Part shown: piece after piece, positions 41,124 to 48,963 of the stretch
How positions within the stretch are numbered: position 1 is the stretch's first letter
Layout: each line of letters starts with the position of its first letter
NCBI RefSeq assembly: GCF_900107435.1
Contig: NZ_FNPZ01000001.1
Location: 1,274,960-1,338,959, forward strand
Source of the DNA: Herbiconiux ginsengi
GTDB lineage: Bacteria; Actinomycetota; Actinomycetes; Actinomycetales; Microbacteriaceae
Length of the DNA stretch: 64,000 bases
Reading direction: 5' to 3'
Notes under the pieces: generated by a model
The model's input: only the letters and a program-made list of their open reading frames with translations
Databases searched by the model: none
What the model was told of the DNA's origin: nothing
Translations under genes and position numbers: made by a program

Positions 41124-42199
41124 TGATGACCCCCGCAACCACCACAACAGTCCCTTACCGCCTGGAGCGGATCGGGATCGTGATGGAACCCCTGTCCGGC
41201 GACGAGCTCGAGGCCGAGGGGGTGCTGAACCCGGCATCCGGACGAGGGCCCGACGGCGAGCTGTACCTGCTGCCGAGGCTCGTCGCCACCGGCAACGTGT
41301 CGCGCGTGGGCCTCGCCCGGGTGCTGCTCTCGGACGACGGGGTGCCGGTGGGGGTGGCACGCGAAGGCGTGGTGCTCGCGCCCGATCGCGGGTTCGAACG
41401 CGGGGCGCACAACGCCGGCGTCGAAGACCCGCGGGTGACCTTCGTGCCCGACCTCGGGCTGCACGTCATGACCTATGTGGCTTACGGGCCGCTCGGGCCA
41501 CGCACGGCCATCGCCGTGTCATCCGATCTGCGCACCTGGCAGCGGCTCGGCCCGGTCACCTTCGCCTACGACGATGCGCTCGACATCGATCTCGGTCTCT
41601 TCCACAACAAGGACACGGTGTTCTTCCCGACTCCGGTCGCGGCCCCCGACGGCGAACTCTCGTTCGCGGTGCTGCACCGGCCGATGTGGGACCTCGGCGA
41701 GACCAAGCCCGGCGAGGGCGTGCGACTGCCGGCGGGGGTGACGGATGCGCGACAGAGCATCTGGATCAGCTACGTCCCCGTCGCCGCCGTCGCCCGCGAC
41801 CTCTCGGAGCTCACGCGCTGGACGCGGCACCGCTTCCTCGCCGGGCCCGAGTTCCCCTTCGAGGAGCTCAAGATCGGCGGCGGCCCCGCGCCGCTACGGG
41901 TGCCGGAAGGGTGGCTGCTCATCCACCACGGCGTCACCGGCACCATCGACAGCGCGTTCTCGCAGCAGCAGAAGGTGAACTATGCCGCCGGAGCCATGCT
42001 GCTCGATGCCGACGACCCGTCCCGGGTCATCGCGCGCACCCCGACACCGTTGCTCGAGCCGGAGACCGAAGACGAACGCAGCGGCATCGTGCCGAACGTC
42101 GTCTTCCCCACCGCTATCGAGGAGATCGCGGGACAGCACTACGTCTTCTACGGCATGGCCGATTCGAAGATCGGCGTGGCGCGCCTCCTCCACACCTGA
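41123..42199 (+). CDS. glycoside hydrolase family 130 phosphorylase
   Basis: A 358-residue five-bladed beta-propeller protein of the GH130 type, which phosphorolyses beta-mannosides (such as mannobiose or mannosyl-glucose) to mannose 1-phosphate and the remaining sugar. Seen: LNPASGRGPDGELYLLPRLV, the conserved AGVEDPRVTFVPDLGLHVMTYVAYG, NKDTVFFPTPV, and IGGGPAPLRVPEGWLLIHHGV. No signal peptide, so it acts in the cytoplasm on imported oligosaccharide. AAAGGA precedes the start, which overlaps the permease stop by one base. Exact substrate cannot be fixed; family membership is clear. Confidence 0.87.
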   Translation: MMTPATTTTVPYRLERIGIVMEPLSGDELEAEGVLNPASGRGPDGELYLLPRLVATGNVSRVGLARVLLSDDGVPVGVAREGVVLAPDRGFERGAHNAGVEDPRVTFVPDLGLHVMTYVAYGPLGPRTAIAVSSDLRTWQRLGPVTFAYDDALDIDLGLFHNKDTVFFPTPVAAPDGELSFAVLHRPMWDLGETKPGEGVRLPAGVTDARQSIWISYVPVAAVARDLSELTRWTRHRFLAGPEFPFEELKIGGGPAPLRVPEGWLLIHHGVTGTIDSAFSQQQKVNYAAGAMLLDADDPSRVIARTPTPLLEPETEDERSGIVPNVVFPTAIEEIAGQHYVFYGMADSKIGVARLLHT

Positions 42200-42206
42200 T
42201 CCCTCT

Positions 42207-42269
42207 CGCTGATCCGCACGTTTTGGCGTCATCCGACGGTTCGGAAGCGCGAAAACGCGCGGATCAGCG
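42207..42269. repeat. family A palindromic element, copy 2
   Basis: CGCTGATCCGCACGTTTTGG (start of arm 42207-42228) pairs with 42248-42269 at 20 of 22 positions. It lies between the GH130 gene and the large secreted protein gene, within the apparent operon, so it may reduce downstream expression or be a neutral insertion. Confidence 0.85.
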
Positions 42270-42295
42270 CAACGACACGACGAAAGGCACGTTCG

Positions 42296-44602
42296 ATGAC
42301 GAACTCGCTCGCTCGACGGATGACCGCTGGTGCGGCATCCGTGACTCTTCTGATCGGAGGGCTCGCGCTGGCGAGTTCGCCTGCCTCGGCTGCGCCATCG
42401 GCGGGGAGCGCGGCGCTCACCAATACGGCGCACCTCGACTTCTTGCTCGACGAGGTGTCACCCCCTGAGGTGCCGGGGCACTCGAGCTACCGGCTCGACA
42501 CCGAACCCGCGATCACCCTGCCCTGGACCTATGCGGATGCCCGCGACGGCGGCACGTTCGAGCGCGTGGGCGGGGGGCCGCTCGACGCGGCCACCGGAGA
42601 CTACGGGCAGGGCGCCTTCAACAGCGACGACGTGGCCCGCGCGGCCGTGGTCTACCTGCGGCACTGGCAGCAGACGGGCGACGACGCGAGTCGGCAGAAG
42701 GCCTACGAAGTGCTGCGGGCGCTGGCCTACTTCCAGACCACGGAGGGGCCGGATGCCGGCAACGTCGTGCTCTGGATGCAGCCCGACGGTTCGCTGAACC
42801 CCAGCGCCGAGCCGGTGGAGCTGCCCGACCCGAGCGACTCGGCCGAGAGCTACTGGCTCGCCCGCTCGCTCTGGGCGCTCGGGGAGGGGTTCGCGGCGTT
42901 CCGCGACGTCGATCCGTCGTTCGCCGCCTTCCTCCAGGAACGGGTGCAGCTCGGTGTCGCCGCCGTCGACCGCGAGGTGCTGGACAGCTACGGGCAGTAT
43001 GCCGTGGCCGACGGGGTGTCGGTGCCGGCCTGGCTCATCGTCGACGGAGCGGATGCGACGGCCGAGGCCGTGCTCGGCCTCTCGGCCTACACGGCGGCGG
43101 CCCCCTCCGATGTCGCGGCCCGCGACGCCCTCGCGAAACTCGCCGAGGGGATCGCGGCGCTGGGCAGCGCGACGACCGATCCGGCCGGTCCGGGTGCGGG
43201 AGCGGCGCTCGCGGATCCGGCGGATGCCGCGGCCACGGACGCCGCTGCGAAGGATGCGGCGGCGGATGGCGCGGGAGCAGGCTCTGCGGATGCGGATGCG
43301 GATGCGGATGCCGGCGCGAGTGCGGCGGATGCCGGCTCCGGCGGGTCGTCGCACGATACGGGAGCCGCAGACGCTCTCGCCGCAGCGGGCACCCGGAACG
43401 GCGCGCAGTCCGGCGCGGGTTCGTGGCCGTACGGCGCGATCCTGCCGTGGGCCGAGTCGCGCTCGATGTGGCACGCGTGGTCGTCGCAGATGGCGGGGGC
43501 ACTGGCACGCGCATCCGTCGCTCTCGACGACGACTCGCTGCTGCAGCCGGCGATCACGGAGTCGGCGCGTTTCGCTCCCACGTTGCTCACGGCGGGCGGG
43601 CCCGACAACGCCCGGTATCCCTCGCCCACCGAGCGCGTGCAGCTGGCCTACGGCGCCGACTCCCGGCTGCAGAACCTGCTCGCCACGGCAGAGGCGGCCG
43701 ACCTGCCCGGTCTCGCCGACCTCGCGGGGCTGCAGGCGGCCTGGTTCTTCGGGCTGAACCCCGCAGCCACGCTGATGTACGACCCCGCGACGGGCGTCAC
43801 CTACGACGGCATCCAGCCCGACGGGTCGATCAACCGCAACTCGGGAGCCGAGAGCACGATCCACGGGCTGTTGTCGATGCTGGCGCTGGATGCGCATCCG
43901 TCGGTTTCGGCGATGGCGCAGTCGCTGACGACCCTCGATGCGCGCGACGGCCTGCGGGTCATCGAGGCGGAGGACGCGACGTCGACCACGGGTACGGTCG
44001 TCACCCCGGAGTCGACGTGGACGGAGGAGTCGTCGTGGAGCGGTTCGTACCTCGCGCTCCAGAAAGGACAGAAGGCCACGTTCTCGCTCGGCACGGCGGA
44101 GAACGGGATGCTGCGTGTCGTCGAACCCGTCGTCTGGCAGGTCGAGAAGGGCACGGCGGCCACGCCGAAGTCGCTCTGGAGAACCGGTTGGCTGCCACTC
44201 GGGGCGCTGTCGTCGTCGGTGGGTGAGCAGGGCATCACCGCGGCATCCGGAGCCCTGCTGCCGCAGCGCCTGACGGTTCCGGTGCCCGCGTCGCGCGACT
44301 CGGTCGAGGTGCGGGCGCTCGCCGGGGAGGTCGACGTGGATGCGCTGCTCGTGCGCCCCGCGGTCGGCACGTTCTCGGGATCGGGATCGGGATCGGCATC
44401 GGGAGCGGGTGCGGTCGCGTCGGCGCAGCTCGCACAGAACAACCTGGGTGTGCCGCAGCGCGTGACGCTCGGCGCTTCGGGCCTGCAGACCCTGCGCTCC
44501 TACGACGGGGGCGGCGCGCTCGTCTCCGAGCGCACGATCACCGCTCCCACCACGGTCTGGCTCCCGCCGGGCGGCTACGCCCTGGCGCTCACCCAGCCTT
44601 GA
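42296..44602 (+). CDS. large secreted protein, probable alpha/alpha-barrel carbohydrate-active enzyme
   Basis: A 768-residue protein with a Sec signal peptide (cleavage after ASA, about residue 33). Residues 35-290 and 380-530 contain helical stretches such as DVARAAVVYLRHWQQTGDDASRQKAYEVLRALAYF and ESYWLARSLWALGEGFAAF, with WSSQMAGALARASVAL, typical of (alpha/alpha)6 barrels found in glycoside hydrolases. I recognise no GH family. About residues 298-361 are an Ala/Asp/Gly-rich low-complexity insert derived from GGATGC repeats. Residues 540-650 look like a carbohydrate-binding beta domain (IEAEDATSTTGTVV), and the end is another beta domain. GAAAGG lies eight bases before the ATG. Context suggests a beta-mannan or related glycan as substrate. 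Confidence 0.72.
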   Translation: MTNSLARRMTAGAASVTLLIGGLALASSPASAAPSAGSAALTNTAHLDFLLDEVSPPEVPGHSSYRLDTEPAITLPWTYADARDGGTFERVGGGPLDAATGDYGQGAFNSDDVARAAVVYLRHWQQTGDDASRQKAYEVLRALAYFQTTEGPDAGNVVLWMQPDGSLNPSAEPVELPDPSDSAESYWLARSLWALGEGFAAFRDVDPSFAAFLQERVQLGVAAVDREVLDSYGQYAVADGVSVPAWLIVDGADATAEAVLGLSAYTAAAPSDVAARDALAKLAEGIAALGSATTDPAGPGAGAALADPADAAATDAAAKDAAADGAGAGSADADADADAGASAADAGSGGSSHDTGAADALAAAGTRNGAQSGAGSWPYGAILPWAESRSMWHAWSSQMAGALARASVALDDDSLLQPAITESARFAPTLLTAGGPDNARYPSPTERVQLAYGADSRLQNLLATAEAADLPGLADLAGLQAAWFFGLNPAATLMYDPATGVTYDGIQPDGSINRNSGAESTIHGLLSMLALDAHPSVSAMAQSLTTLDARDGLRVIEAEDATSTTGTVVTPESTWTEESSWSGSYLALQKGQKATFSLGTAENGMLRVVEPVVWQVEKGTAATPKSLWRTGWLPLGALSSSVGEQGITAASGALLPQRLTVPVPASRDSVEVRALAGEVDVDALLVRPAVGTFSGSGSGSASGAGAVASAQLAQNNLGVPQRVTLGASGLQTLRSYDGGGALVSERTITAPTTVWLPPGGYALALTQP

Positions 44603-44607
44603 CCCCG

Positions 44608-44665
44608 ACTTCTTGCCCCTTCCGGCCCTATTTCGCGAGTTTTAGGGCCGGAAGGGGCAAGAAGT
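44608..44665. terminator. perfect 23-bp inverted repeat
   Basis: The arms 44608-44630 (starting ACTTCTTGCCCCTTCC) and 44643-44665 are exact complements with a 12-base loop. It follows the secreted-protein stop by five bases and ends the sugar operon; the length exceeds a normal terminator stem and resembles the other palindromic elements. Confidence 0.8.
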
Positions 44666-44698
44666 TCAAGCTCCGCCCCGCGGGAGTACGGTCTGCGC

Positions 44699-45223
44699 AT
44701 GGAATCGGGTGATGGTGAGGGGCTCGTTCTGGCGGGCGAGCGGGTGGTGCTCGCGCCCGTGCGGGCCGACGACGTCGCAGAGTTGCGGCGCATCCGGCTG
44801 ACGCCCGAGGTGGCGGCGCGGTGGGGCGCCGACGACACCGCACCGCCGTGGCCGTGGGACGACCCCGACGCCATGGTGTTCACGGTGTGGCACGAGGGCG
44901 CGATCGTGGGCATGATCCAGTACAGCGAGGAGACGGAGCCGACCTACCGGCACGCGTCGATCGACATCTTCCTCGACCCCGCGGTGCACCGCCGAGGGCT
45001 CGGTCGCGACGCCGTGCGCACGCTGGCCACGCATCTCATCCGGGATCGCGGCCACCATCGCATCACGATCGATCCCGCCGCCGACAACGAAGCCGCCATC
45101 CGCGCCTACGTGGCGGTCGGCTTCCGCCCCGTCGGCATCATGCGCCAATACGAGCGCGACCCCGACGGCCGCGCCTGGCACGACGCCCTGCTCATGGACC
45201 TCCTGGCCCATGAGCTCCGCTGA
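44699..45223 (+). CDS. GNAT-family N-acetyltransferase
   Basis: A 174-residue acetyl-CoA-dependent acetyltransferase. The acetyl-CoA site is DIFLDPAVHRRGLGRDAVRTLA (R/QxxGxG pattern), preceded by VGMIQYSEET and followed by ITIDPAADNEAAIRAYVAVGFRPVGIMRQYERD and HDALLMDLL. The layout is like that of GNAT proteins related to aminoglycoside 6'-N-acetyltransferases (HDALLMDLL end), but drug modification cannot be claimed from sequence. TACGGT lies six bases before the ATG (leaderless). A family B palindrome follows it. Confidence 0.88.
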   Translation: MESGDGEGLVLAGERVVLAPVRADDVAELRRIRLTPEVAARWGADDTAPPWPWDDPDAMVFTVWHEGAIVGMIQYSEETEPTYRHASIDIFLDPAVHRRGLGRDAVRTLATHLIRDRGHHRITIDPAADNEAAIRAYVAVGFRPVGIMRQYERDPDGRAWHDALLMDLLAHELR

Positions 45224-45231
45224 CGTCACCG

Positions 45232-45297
45232 TTTCGGGAGGAGGAGAACGCGACCGGGGCCGAATAGGACCTCGGTATCACCCAGCTCCTCCCGAAA
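45232..45297. repeat. family B palindromic element, copy 2
   Basis: TTTCGGGAGGAG (45232-45243) and its exact complement (45286-45297). The core between the arms contains GACCGGGGCCGAATAGG and differs from copies 1 and 3 mainly there. It lies in the gap between the convergent GNAT and HAD genes. Confidence 0.88.
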
Positions 45298-45323
45298 TCG
45301 CGTCAGGCCAGCGGGATGGCGCC

Positions 45324-46121
45324 TCAGAGCTCGGTCTCGACGGGCTCCGGGTCGACGAGGTCGGCGACGGAGGCGAGGATCTCGTCGGGGCGGAAGGGGT
45401 ACTTGTCGATCTCGGCCTGGTCGCTGATGCCCGTCATCACGAGGATCGTGTGCAGCCCGGCCTCGATGCCCGCCACGACATCCGTGTCCATCCGGTCGCC
45501 GATCATGCCCGTGTTCTCGGAGTGCGCGCCGATGCGGTTCATCGCCGAGCGGAACATCATCGGGTTCGGCTTGCCCACCACGTAGGGCTCCTTGCCGGTG
45601 GCCTTGGTGATGAGCGCCGCGATCGCACCCGTCGCGGGCAGCGGGCCTTCTGCGCTCGGCCCCGTGGCATCCGGGTTCGTCACGATGAACCGCGACCCGT
45701 TGCCGATCAGCCGGATCGCCTTCGTGATGGCCTCGAAGGAGTAGTTGCGCGTCTCGCCGATCACCACGTAGTCGGGCGCCGTCTCCGTCATGATGAACCC
45801 GGCCTCGTGCAGCGCGGTGGTGATGCCGGCCTCGCCGATCACGAAGGCGCTGCCGCCTGGCATCTGGTCTTTGAGGAACGCGGCGGTGGCGAGGGCCGAC
45901 GTCCAGATGAACTCCTCCGGCACTTCGAGACCGGATGCGCGCAACCGCGCCGAGAGGTCGCGCGGCGTGAAGATGGAGTTGTTGGTGAGCACGAGGTAGG
46001 GCTTGCCCTGGTCGCGCCACTGCTGCAGCAGCTCGGCGGCGCCCTGGATCGGCGCGTTCTCGTGCACGAGAACGCCGTCCATGTCGGTGAGCCAGCATTC
46101 GATCTCGTCGCGCGCGGTCAT
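45324..46121 (-). CDS. HAD-IIA family phosphatase (NagD-like)
   Basis: A 265-residue haloacid-dehalogenase-fold phosphatase of subclass IIA. Motif 1 is CWLTDMDGVLVHEN with the nucleophile Asp13, motif 2 LVLTNNSIFTPRDLSARL, motif 3 Lys in VVGKPNPMMFRSAM, motif 4 IGDRMDTDVVAGIEAG. These enzymes dephosphorylate nucleoside monophosphates, glycerol phosphate or phosphoglycolate; the substrate here is unknown. GAAGGAGG lies five bases before the ATG, one of the strongest ribosome sites in the window, and TAGCCT on the minus strand supplies the promoter. Convergent with the GNAT gene. Confidence 0.92.
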   Translation of the reverse strand: MTARDEIECWLTDMDGVLVHENAPIQGAAELLQQWRDQGKPYLVLTNNSIFTPRDLSARLRASGLEVPEEFIWTSALATAAFLKDQMPGGSAFVIGEAGITTALHEAGFIMTETAPDYVVIGETRNYSFEAITKAIRLIGNGSRFIVTNPDATGPSAEGPLPATGAIAALITKATGKEPYVVGKPNPMMFRSAMNRIGAHSENTGMIGDRMDTDVVAGIEAGLHTILVMTGISDQAEIDKYPFRPDEILASVADLVDPEPVETEL

Positions 46122-46224
46122 CCGGACCTCCTTCTCCCGTTCGTGCCCCCAGGCTACAGGGGCCGCCTGAACGGGTAGAGTTCACACGTCGTGGCCGGGG
46201 GGCTGCATGAATCCCGAGGGGGAG

Positions 46225-47016
46225 ATGATGTCGAAGTCCATCGCGCGCGTGCTTCTCGGCGCGTGCACTGCTCTGGTGCTGGCGGCCACGGTCACCGGAT
46301 GTGCCGGGCCGGGTTCCGCGGCACCGGAGACGGTCGCCACCACCCAGGCTGCCGCGTCCGCCCCGACGCCCATGCCGATTGAGGAGGTCGTCGATCTCGA
46401 TCCGCTGGCCGAGCCGCTCGTGGCCGCCGGGAAGGCGCTCGTCGCCGGCACGGAGGGTTTCGCGCCGGTCGAGGCGCGAACGACGCTCGACGTCGCCGTG
46501 CAGCAGCTCGATGCCGATGTGCAGGTCGCGCAGCTCTCGGCGGCCGGCGGTCCGGCCGCGAGCCAGGCGACGCCCCCGGTCGACGAGGCGCGCATCGCCG
46601 CCGACATCGCGGCGCTCTATGCGGCGGCGCAGCTCGTGCGGCAGGGGGTGGTCGACACCGCTTCGCGTGTGCTGAACGAGGAGACGCCCGATGCCGACCA
46701 GGCCGTGCGCGACGACCTGTACCTCGCCGTCGTGGCGCAGCAGGCCGCGGGCCCGGCGACCGACGACACCCCGCGCCAGCTCCTCGAGCTCGTGGCGAAG
46801 ACGCGGGCCGCGCAGGACGCGCAGGCGGCCGGCGCTGCGGCCCGGGAAGCGGCCGAGCAGAGTGCGGCGGACGGCGAATCCGCCTCCGGCGGCGGATCGG
46901 GCCCGACCTACACGGAGATTCCCTTCTGCTACCACTGGCCGCCGCTGCACATCACCGACCCCCTCACGGGTGAGCCCCAGGACGTCACCCCGCCGCCGTC
47001 GGGGCCGGGTTGCTGA
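46225..47016 (+). CDS. lipoprotein, paralogue 1 of a tandem pair
   Basis: About 263 residues with a lipobox (VLAATVTGC, Cys26), an Ala/Thr/Pro linker and a helical domain that contains VDEARIAADIAALYAAAQLVRQGVVDTASRVLNEE and ATDDTPRQLLELVAKTRAAQDAQ. It ends with Gly/Ser and a Cys- and Pro-containing tail (FCYHWPPLHITDP). GGGGGAG lies just before the ATG pair at 46225/46228; a TAGAGT promoter box is 45 bases upstream. The downstream gene (47212-48057) encodes a clearly related lipoprotein. No family recognised; a surface-exposed helical bundle is likely. Confidence 0.78.
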   Translation: MMSKSIARVLLGACTALVLAATVTGCAGPGSAAPETVATTQAAASAPTPMPIEEVVDLDPLAEPLVAAGKALVAGTEGFAPVEARTTLDVAVQQLDADVQVAQLSAAGGPAASQATPPVDEARIAADIAALYAAAQLVRQGVVDTASRVLNEETPDADQAVRDDLYLAVVAQQAAGPATDDTPRQLLELVAKTRAAQDAQAAGAAAREAAEQSAADGESASGGGSGPTYTEIPFCYHWPPLHITDPLTGEPQDVTPPPSGPGC

Positions 47017-47019
47017 ACT

Positions 47020-47094
47020 GACGAGCGGGAGGTCGACGGGGTGGTGGCCGCACGGTCCGCTTGGCCGTGCAGCACCCGCTGAACCTCGCTCGTC
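47020..47094 (+). terminator. nested hairpins between the two lipoprotein genes
   Basis: GACGAGCG (47020-47027) pairs with CGCTCGTC (47087-47094), extended by AGGT/ACCT with a 2-base bulge; inside, GCACGG/CCGTGC form a second stem. It lies just after the first lipoprotein stop and before the second gene's own promoter, fitting a terminator. Confidence 0.5.
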
Positions 47095-47211
47095 TGCGGA
47101 TTTGCGGGTTCCCGCCGAGTCGATCGCATGCGACGGCCGTTGCCTTCCGGAGCGGCACAGCCGGGCGGTAGAGTACCCGTGCGTGGGGACGCTCCGACTC
47201 GAGGAGAACCG

Positions 47212-48057
47212 ATGCCAGCAGCCCGCATCACGCAAGCCGGGCGGTATCGAGGTCTGCGCATCCTGCTGATCGCCGCCGTGGCGATCGGGATGGTGACCGC
47301 GGTCGCCGGATGCGTGGGCCCGGGTTCCGCCGAAGCGGGTGCGTCGGATTCCACGGCCGCCGCCGGTGCGTCCACGTCGACCCGTGTGCCGAGTTCCGGC
47401 TCGGACACGACCCCGACGCCGACACCGTCGCCGACACCCACGCCGGCGCCGAGCCCTGCGCCCGCCGCGGTCGACCCATTGGCCGGAGCCCTCGTGACCG
47501 CGGGGCACACCCTCTCCGAGGGCACGGCGGGCCTCACCCCCGTCGAGGCTCGCGCGGCCCTCGACCAGGCGACCGCGACGCTCGAGGCCGACGTCGGGGC
47601 GATGAGCGCATCCGGAGCACATGTCGACGCGGCACGGATCGCCGCCGACATCGACGGGTTCCTGGCGTCGACGCACTCCGTTCGCCAAGGTGTGGTGGAG
47701 AGCGCCATCCGCGTGGTCAACGACGAAGCGCCGAACGCTGACCCGGCGCTCCGAGACGCCCTCTACCTCGCCATCGTCGACCAGCAGGCCCAGATCTCGG
47801 CCACCGACGACACCCCGCGCCAGGTGCTCGACCTCGTGGCGAAGCTGCTCGCGGTGCAGGACTCCGAGGCCGCCTTCGCCGCGGAGCAGCAGGCCGCGGA
47901 GCCCGAGCAGCGGCCTGACGGAGGCGGCCCCGCTGACGCGCCGGCCATGCACACCTTCCCGCCTCCGGACGGCGGAGGTCCGTCGGAGACCTACTGCCCC
48001 GATGCCAGCCATCCGGACTACTGCCTCCCGGTCGGCCCCCTCGCTCCCGTGGGCTGA
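47212..48057 (+). CDS. lipoprotein, paralogue 2 of a tandem pair
   Basis: A 281-residue lipoprotein with a long basic n-region (MPAARITQAGRYRGLRI), hydrophobic core and lipobox (VTAVAGC, Cys34), then a Thr/Pro/Ser linker (TPTPTPSPTPTPAPSPAP). Its helical domain repeats that of paralogue 1: ARIAADIDGFLASTHSVRQGVVESAIRVVNDEAPNAD and ATDDTPRQVLDLVAKLLAVQD. The tail has Cys residues (ETYCPDASHPDYCLP). GAGGAG precedes the ATG at 47212 and a TAGAGT box lies 40 bases upstream. The two genes are clearly a tandem duplication that has since diverged. Function unknown. Confidence 0.78.
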   Translation: MPAARITQAGRYRGLRILLIAAVAIGMVTAVAGCVGPGSAEAGASDSTAAAGASTSTRVPSSGSDTTPTPTPSPTPTPAPSPAPAAVDPLAGALVTAGHTLSEGTAGLTPVEARAALDQATATLEADVGAMSASGAHVDAARIAADIDGFLASTHSVRQGVVESAIRVVNDEAPNADPALRDALYLAIVDQQAQISATDDTPRQVLDLVAKLLAVQDSEAAFAAEQQAAEPEQRPDGGGPADAPAMHTFPPPDGGGPSETYCPDASHPDYCLPVGPLAPVG

Positions 48058-48141
48058 GGAGCACGTGACCCCGGCCGTTCAGCGAGGTCCCGCGCTCCGG
48101 GAATCGCGGGATCTCGCCTCCTGGTTTGTGTCATTGCGACT

Positions 48142-48170
48142 TTAAGGGTTATAGTCGAAACAACCTTTAG
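48142..48170 (+). promoter_or_regulatory. candidate NrtR operator at the NAD operon promoter
   Basis: TTAAGGGTT (48142-48150) and AACCTTTAG (48162-48170) form an imperfect inverted repeat (two mismatches) with an 11-base spacer. A perfect TATAGT -10 box (48150-48155) lies between the arms. The nrtR gene starts 26 bases downstream. The surrounding bases are AT-rich in contrast to the rest. Assignment to NrtR is inferred from position. Confidence 0.6.
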
Positions 48171-48195
48171 GGCGGCACGACCAGGAAGACCACCC

Positions 48196-48963
48196 ATGAC
48201 CGATCTCACGAACCGCGACGCGATGATCTCGCTCGCCGTCTCGACGGTCATCTTCGCCCTCCGCCCCGACCGGCCCACCGAGTTGCCGTCGCTCTGGCTG
48301 CCGCTGGTGCGGCGCATCCGCCCGCCCTGTGAAGGGCAGTGGGCGCTCCCGGGCGGGCCGCTCCGGGCCGACGAAGACCTCGAGTCGGCCGCCGCCCGCA
48401 CCCTCGCGGCCACCACGGCGCTCGCACCGAGCTACCTCGAACAGCTCTATGCGTTCGGCACCCTCGACCGCTCGCCGGGGGAGGCGCGCCTCGCCGCCGA
48501 ACGCGGCCAGAACGAGCGGGTCGTCTCGATCGTCTACTGGGCGCTGGTGAACTCGGATGAGGTCACCCAGTCGGCCGGCAGCAGCGCGAGCGAGAACGTG
48601 GCCTGGTTCTCGGTCGACGACCTGCCCGATCTCGCCTTCGACCACGACGTCATCATCGAGTACGCGCTCTGGCGGCTGCGCAACAAGGTCGAATACAGCC
48701 GCATCGCGCACGCGTTCCTCGGCGACACCTTCACCCTGGCCGAACTGCGCGAGGTGCACGAAGCGGTGCTCGGGCGCTCGCTCGACCCGGCGAACTTCCG
48801 GCGCCAGCTCGAGTCGTCGAACACCATCGTGCCCACCGGCAAGCGCGTGACGGGCACGAGCTACCGCCCCCCGAAGCTCTATCGCTACAACCAGGCGATC
48901 GACCCGCTCGACCGCGGGCCGCTCTCGCCTGGGAACGCCCCCTCCAGAAAGCCGAACTCATGA
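48196..48963 (+). CDS. nrtR: NrtR-type regulator (Nudix-like sensor plus winged helix) of NAD synthesis
   Basis: A 255-residue regulator. Residues 1-150 form a Nudix fold (WALPGGPLRADEDLESAAARTLAATTAL and LEQLYAFGTLDRSPGEAR), in which the catalytic REXXEE part of the Nudix box is replaced by RTLAATT, so hydrolysis is unlikely and ADP-ribose is probably only sensed. Residues 160-240 are the NrtR winged helix (FDHDVIIEYALWRLRNKVEYSRIAHAFL, FTLAELREVHEAVLGRSLDPANFRRQLE). It should repress the nad operon in response to the NAD state. It starts the operon and overlaps nadA by four bases. A palindromic site surrounds the promoter. Confidence 0.9.
   Translation: MTDLTNRDAMISLAVSTVIFALRPDRPTELPSLWLPLVRRIRPPCEGQWALPGGPLRADEDLESAAARTLAATTALAPSYLEQLYAFGTLDRSPGEARLAAERGQNERVVSIVYWALVNSDEVTQSAGSSASENVAWFSVDDLPDLAFDHDVIIEYALWRLRNKVEYSRIAHAFLGDTFTLAELREVHEAVLGRSLDPANFRRQLESSNTIVPTGKRVTGTSYRPPKLYRYNQAIDPLDRGPLSPGNAPSRKPNS

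Noticed and set aside
44699-45223. Aminoglycoside resistance gene
   Set aside because: The protein is a GNAT of that broad layout, but nothing visible fixes an antibiotic as substrate.
45226-48012. 928-codon open frame opposite the HAD and lipoprotein genes
   Set aside because: It spans several real genes and their promoters and has Arg/Gly-rich sequence with no motif.
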